This document shows, piece by piece, positions 18,805 through 21,899 of a stretch of 21,899 nucleotides of DNA. Source of the DNA: Thamnocephalis sphaerospora (taxonomy: Eukaryota > Zoopagomycota > Zoopagomycetes > Zoopagales > Sigmoideomycetaceae); contig KZ992674.1 of the NCBI GenBank assembly GCA_003614735.1, positions 1 through 21,899 on the forward strand, given 5' to 3'. A program made the position numbers and the translations under genes. The notes beneath the pieces are model-generated. The model was not told where the DNA came from and did not search any database. It saw nothing but the letters and a program-made list of their open reading frames with translations. Each line of letters starts with the position of its first letter. Within the stretch, counting starts at the first letter, position 1.

Positions 18805-19992
18805 ATGGGCGCACTTGCATCGCGCCCCCTATTTAGCCGTACAATGGACATGACGACTCAGGATGCGAACAGTAGCAATGGAAGCAGCGGCAACACAGCA
18901 TCGTTTTCGTTTACCAACGGCCGTCGCTACCACAACGAACCAAACTGTCCATATCCGCTGCCAAATGATTTGAACGAGATTGATCGGTGCGTACACGAGT
19001 GTATGTGTGTGTGTGTGCGTGTGTGCGTGCATGCAAGTGTGGCAGATCAAGTCGAGCGAGATGCTGACGTCTGGACCACTTTAGGCTTGATCTGCAGCAC
19101 TATGCGGTCCAGCAGGTGACCCACAAGCGCTATCACGCACCGCTGGATAATCCTAGACGATCCCTTGATATTGGCGCTGGAACAGGTGTCTGGCTGATGG
19201 TGCGTGCATACTATGCGCCAGCGCACAGCAAGTACTCTTGCCACTGGTATTCGCCATTGTCTCTTACACTGCGCAACATTTTTGATGTAGGAAATGGCGA
19301 CTGATTTTCCCGAGTGCGAGTTTACCGGCGTGGATATTGCGCCGCTACAGCCAACCACCGTCCTGCCGTCAAACTGCACCTTTGAAATAGGCAATGCGCT
19401 GGAAGGTAAGCTTGCGTCGACGCGGATAACGGCGTGCACGTGTGTGCTAACACGTGGGCAACCATCATGCGCACGCATTCTAGGCCTCTCGCATCCCGAT
19501 GGTTACTTTGACTATGTGCGCCACAGTCTGCTTGTTGCGGCCATTCCCAAGGATAAGTGGCAGCCCTATGTCAAGGAGTGTGCCCGACTTTGCGCATCCG
19601 GCGGATGGGTGGAAATGACCGAGTTCAACTGCAAGGTTCAGGCAGGCGGGCCAGCCATGGCCAAGCTTTCCGAGCTTTTGTCCGGTGCGCTCCACATGCG
19701 CGGACTCAGCCCCGAGACCACTGAAGTTTTGGATAAGCTTATGCACGAGGCTGGTCTTGTGGACATCAAAGTCAGCGAGTTTAGGCTGCCCCTTGGCAGT
19801 TGGGGTGGCGCTGCAGGAGTGCTCTTCAAGAAAGACTCTCGCCTGCTTCAGACGACTCTAGCGCCGTTATATGTAAAACTGCATGGCATGACTCTGGAGG
19901 AAACAGAAAAGCTCATCCAAGAATCCGAGGATGAGATGGAGAGCCGCCAGGCATACGCAACTCTCCGCGTGTTTGTCGGCCGTAAGCCTTAG
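18805..19992 (+). CDS. SAM-dependent methyltransferase of the UMTA/LaeA-like class
   Basis: Class I Rossmann-fold methyltransferase of a group common in fungi. LaeA, a distant member, regulates secondary metabolism; the substrate here is unknown. Exons: 18805-18986, 19085-19199, 19291-19405, 19484-19992; 306 aa. Family blocks: GRRYHNEPNCPYPLPND, EIDRLDLQHYAV, motif I LDIGAGTGVWLMEMA, post-I FTGVDIAPLQP, FEIGNALEGL, DGYFDYVRHSLL, and GGWVEMTEF. The C-terminal half has the usual helical lid (LHMRGLSPETTEVLDKLMHE). All SAM-binding elements are present. Intron 1 carries a TG repeat. The start is the first ATG in the frame; a second ATG at 18844 would give 293 aa. The Ser/Asn-rich N-terminus is likely disordered. 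Confidence 0.9.
18995..19032 (+). repeat. TG-rich microsatellite in the methyltransferase intron
   Basis: Alternating TG/CG dinucleotides (GTGTATGTGTGTGTGTGTG and onward) inside intron 18987-19084. Confidence 0.75.
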
Positions 19993-20468
19993 CCACTATC
20001 GCCTGCCATCGGCATCGCCCGCACATGTGACTGGCTGTACGAAACTATAGTCGGCGTACATGCTATGCGGTGAATATAGCTTGCTTTCATCCTTTAGCAG
20101 TCCACTTGGCTTCTATTCTACTGTCGACCTGTAGTCTGGCTTTTGTTACAAGCCTACAATTGCCTATTGCATATCCACAAATCACTCGGCAGAAGAGCCA
20201 ATGCAAAGTGTACAGCCGCATCCCAGGCGCCGTGGGTTCTGTTGCACAATAGACTTGTCATGAGCGAATAGGAAGCAAGCCCTTGCCTTTGTTACGTGTA
20301 CAAGTCGGTTAAGCCTTGCACAGTTGGTCGGCGCATGCGTCCTACTGCCGCCGCCAACGACGCCACTCTTCTATCCACTTTACCGTATATCTGCCATCGC
20401 TTTGTCAGCTTATTTCTCATTATCACACGGTAGCTATCAACGTGCCAAGTGCCACCAAACGTGCCAAC
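19993..20468. other. Intergenic region before the Sey1-like gene
   Basis: 476 bp. It is locally AT-richer than the genes and has no supported coding, tRNA or repeat signal. It should hold the promoter of the gene at 20469. Confidence 0.5.
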
Positions 20469-21899
20469 ATGGCAGACGGCTGCTTACAACTCATTAACGA
20501 AGACCAGGAAATCCAGTAAGAGGTGGCTGGTGGCGACTATGCTTCAGCGCAAGCCATGCTCACTATGTCGGCGACAACGCAACCATCTGCGCAGAGCTAG
20601 TGCGCTAAAGTCTTCTGCAGAAAACTGGAGGCTAGAGGACTGGGACACCGACTACAACATCGTGACTCTATGCGGCGAGCCTGGCTCAGGAAAAAGTGAG
20701 AAGCGGCGGTGGCACTGCCTGCAATGCGGTGCTAAAAACTGATCCGCGATGTCTGCTAGGTACACTGGGAAATGCACTGTTTGACGCCCAGTTTTCCGTT
20801 TCACAAGACGGCAAAAGCACGTCGAGTAGCGAAGGTATATAGTGCATGGCATTCCCGTCGTGGTATCGTGTGTACTTATCCCGGCCAGGCGTATGGATGA
20901 GCAAGGTTTCCGGCATGAACGTGCTTGCCATGGACGCAGCCATGATGGCCGCCTCGGACTCTGGCAAAGGATGGGTGGGTTGCACGTGCATGCAAGGAAT
21001 CTTATCGTCTGGTGCTGATGAGCATGCAACAGACGTGTAGATTGCGGAATCACGTCTTTGTGACCGCCGTGAGCAGCGTGTTTATCGTGAATGTGAACGA
21101 AAGCACATTCAAAAAAGACTCCTACAGCAACGTTGTGTTTCTGCTCAAGCACATATTCTCAGCGCATCTAGCGCTGTTTGGAAGACGGTACGTTGTATAG
21201 CAGAGTGACGAGCAATGTGCTATAGTCTGACAGGCTTCTGCTTTAAACTGTAGCCACAAGACGCTGCTATTGTTTGCCATTCGCGACTATACCGAGCAGA
21301 CGACACAGACCAAGTTGAGATCCATTCTAGCTACGTATATTAAGAGCGCCTGGGATCGCGTGAAAAAGGTGTGTGCGCGACAGCTACAGATGTGGCATCC
21401 CGCTTAGCCAGCACCGATTAATGCTGCCACCGTCTGCTAGACTGTCAAGGGCAAAAAACGCAGTGCGAATGATTTCTTTGACTATTCTATTGTTGCTCTG
21501 CCGAGTAAACTCGATGCCCCAGACGAGTTTGACGCTGCTGTCGCTCAGCTTCGCACGCGGTAGGAACTGCGCTTTGGTCCCGCATGGGTAGCATGAAGGA
21601 TGAGCATTAACCAGATGCGCAACCAGACTTTCGGACAGAAAAGACGAGGGCTACCTATTTAAGCCATGCTACTGGAAATTGGTGGATGGCAACAGCACCG
21701 AGTCATACATGGCAGATGTCTGGGTACGTTTACGTTTGCACGGCCATCAGGCTTGTCCCAGCTTGTCTAAACTAACGTGCGCACACCACATACGCCATCG
21801 AACGCCCAGGTCTAGCACTGACTCTTTCTCCTTCCTCCCCTGGGGCCTACGTTTCACACAAAGCGTCGCAAAGCACCTCCACGCCGTAAAATCGATGAG
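20469..21899 (+). CDS. Divergent Sey1/RHD3-family GTPase, 5' part only
   Basis: Sey1/RHD3/atlastin-type dynamin-like GTPases fuse ER tubules. Eight exons are clear: 20469-20515, 20601-20695, 20760-20834, 20889-20974, 21033-21187, 21254-21368, 21441-21559, 21627-21723; all phases agree (about 263 aa). Family marks: start MADGCLQLINEDQEI (Sey1 xxGxQLINDE), G1 GEPGSGKST, GVWMSKV after switch I, VSSVFIVNV, LLLFAIRDY (G4 RD), FFDYSIVALPSKL, DEFDAAVAQLR. Odd points: switch I TTKG is replaced by SSEG, and the G3 block DVEGTDGRERGED is replaced by MDAAMMAASDSGK, so the DxxG is gone. GTP hydrolysis is probably altered. After 21723 the next acceptors lead into stops in the required frame, so the continuation past the window edge is unresolved. 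Confidence 0.75.

Overview
This is ordinary eukaryotic nuclear DNA with densely packed, intron-rich protein genes on both strands. I reconstructed eleven multi-exon genes and one intronless gene by hand. I joined exons by reading frame, GT/GC...AG borders, CTAAC/CTGAC-like branch points and conserved protein motifs. Introns are short (mostly 54-120 bases) and intergenic gaps are about 90-780 bases. The gene set suggests a fungus: a DOT1 histone methyltransferase, a YPT7-type Rab, a Sey1/RHD3-type GTPase, a LaeA/UMTA-like methyltransferase, a divergent F-box protein and an SMN without a Tudor domain. The intron density, a WD40-bearing Atg16 and an SMN gene argue against a budding yeast. An early-diverging lineage, perhaps Zoopagomycota-like, is my inference; no sequence search was possible. 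A complex I subunit (NDUFA12) implies a respiring mitochondrion.

Left part (1-7360). A SERF/4F5 gene (+) converges on an SMN gene (-). SMN shares a 159-bp divergent promoter with the tRNA 2'-O-methyltransferase gene TRM7 (+). TRM7 converges on an unrecognised helical-protein gene (-), which is followed by DOT1 (-).

Middle (7361-14070). The minus strand carries a 16-exon ATG16L1-like gene (coiled coil plus WD40 propeller), a poorly resolved coding stretch, a YPT7/RAB7 gene with a 402-bp first intron, and the complex I subunit NDUFA12.

Right part (14071-21899). The plus strand carries an SLC35F5/YML018C-like membrane transporter (divergent from NDUFA12), an intronless F-box protein, a UMTA/LaeA-like methyltransferase, and the 5' part of a divergent Sey1-family GTPase that runs off the right edge.

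The genes do not form an operon or an obvious pathway, although Atg16 and Rab7 both act in autophagy/vacuole traffic. The main oddities are four frame-supported GC-AG introns, a one-base frameshift in an otherwise conserved SERF gene, a Sey1-like GTPase with degenerate switch motifs, a full WD40 Atg16, and two coding regions I cannot name. I found no mobile element, CRISPR array, tRNA or rRNA.
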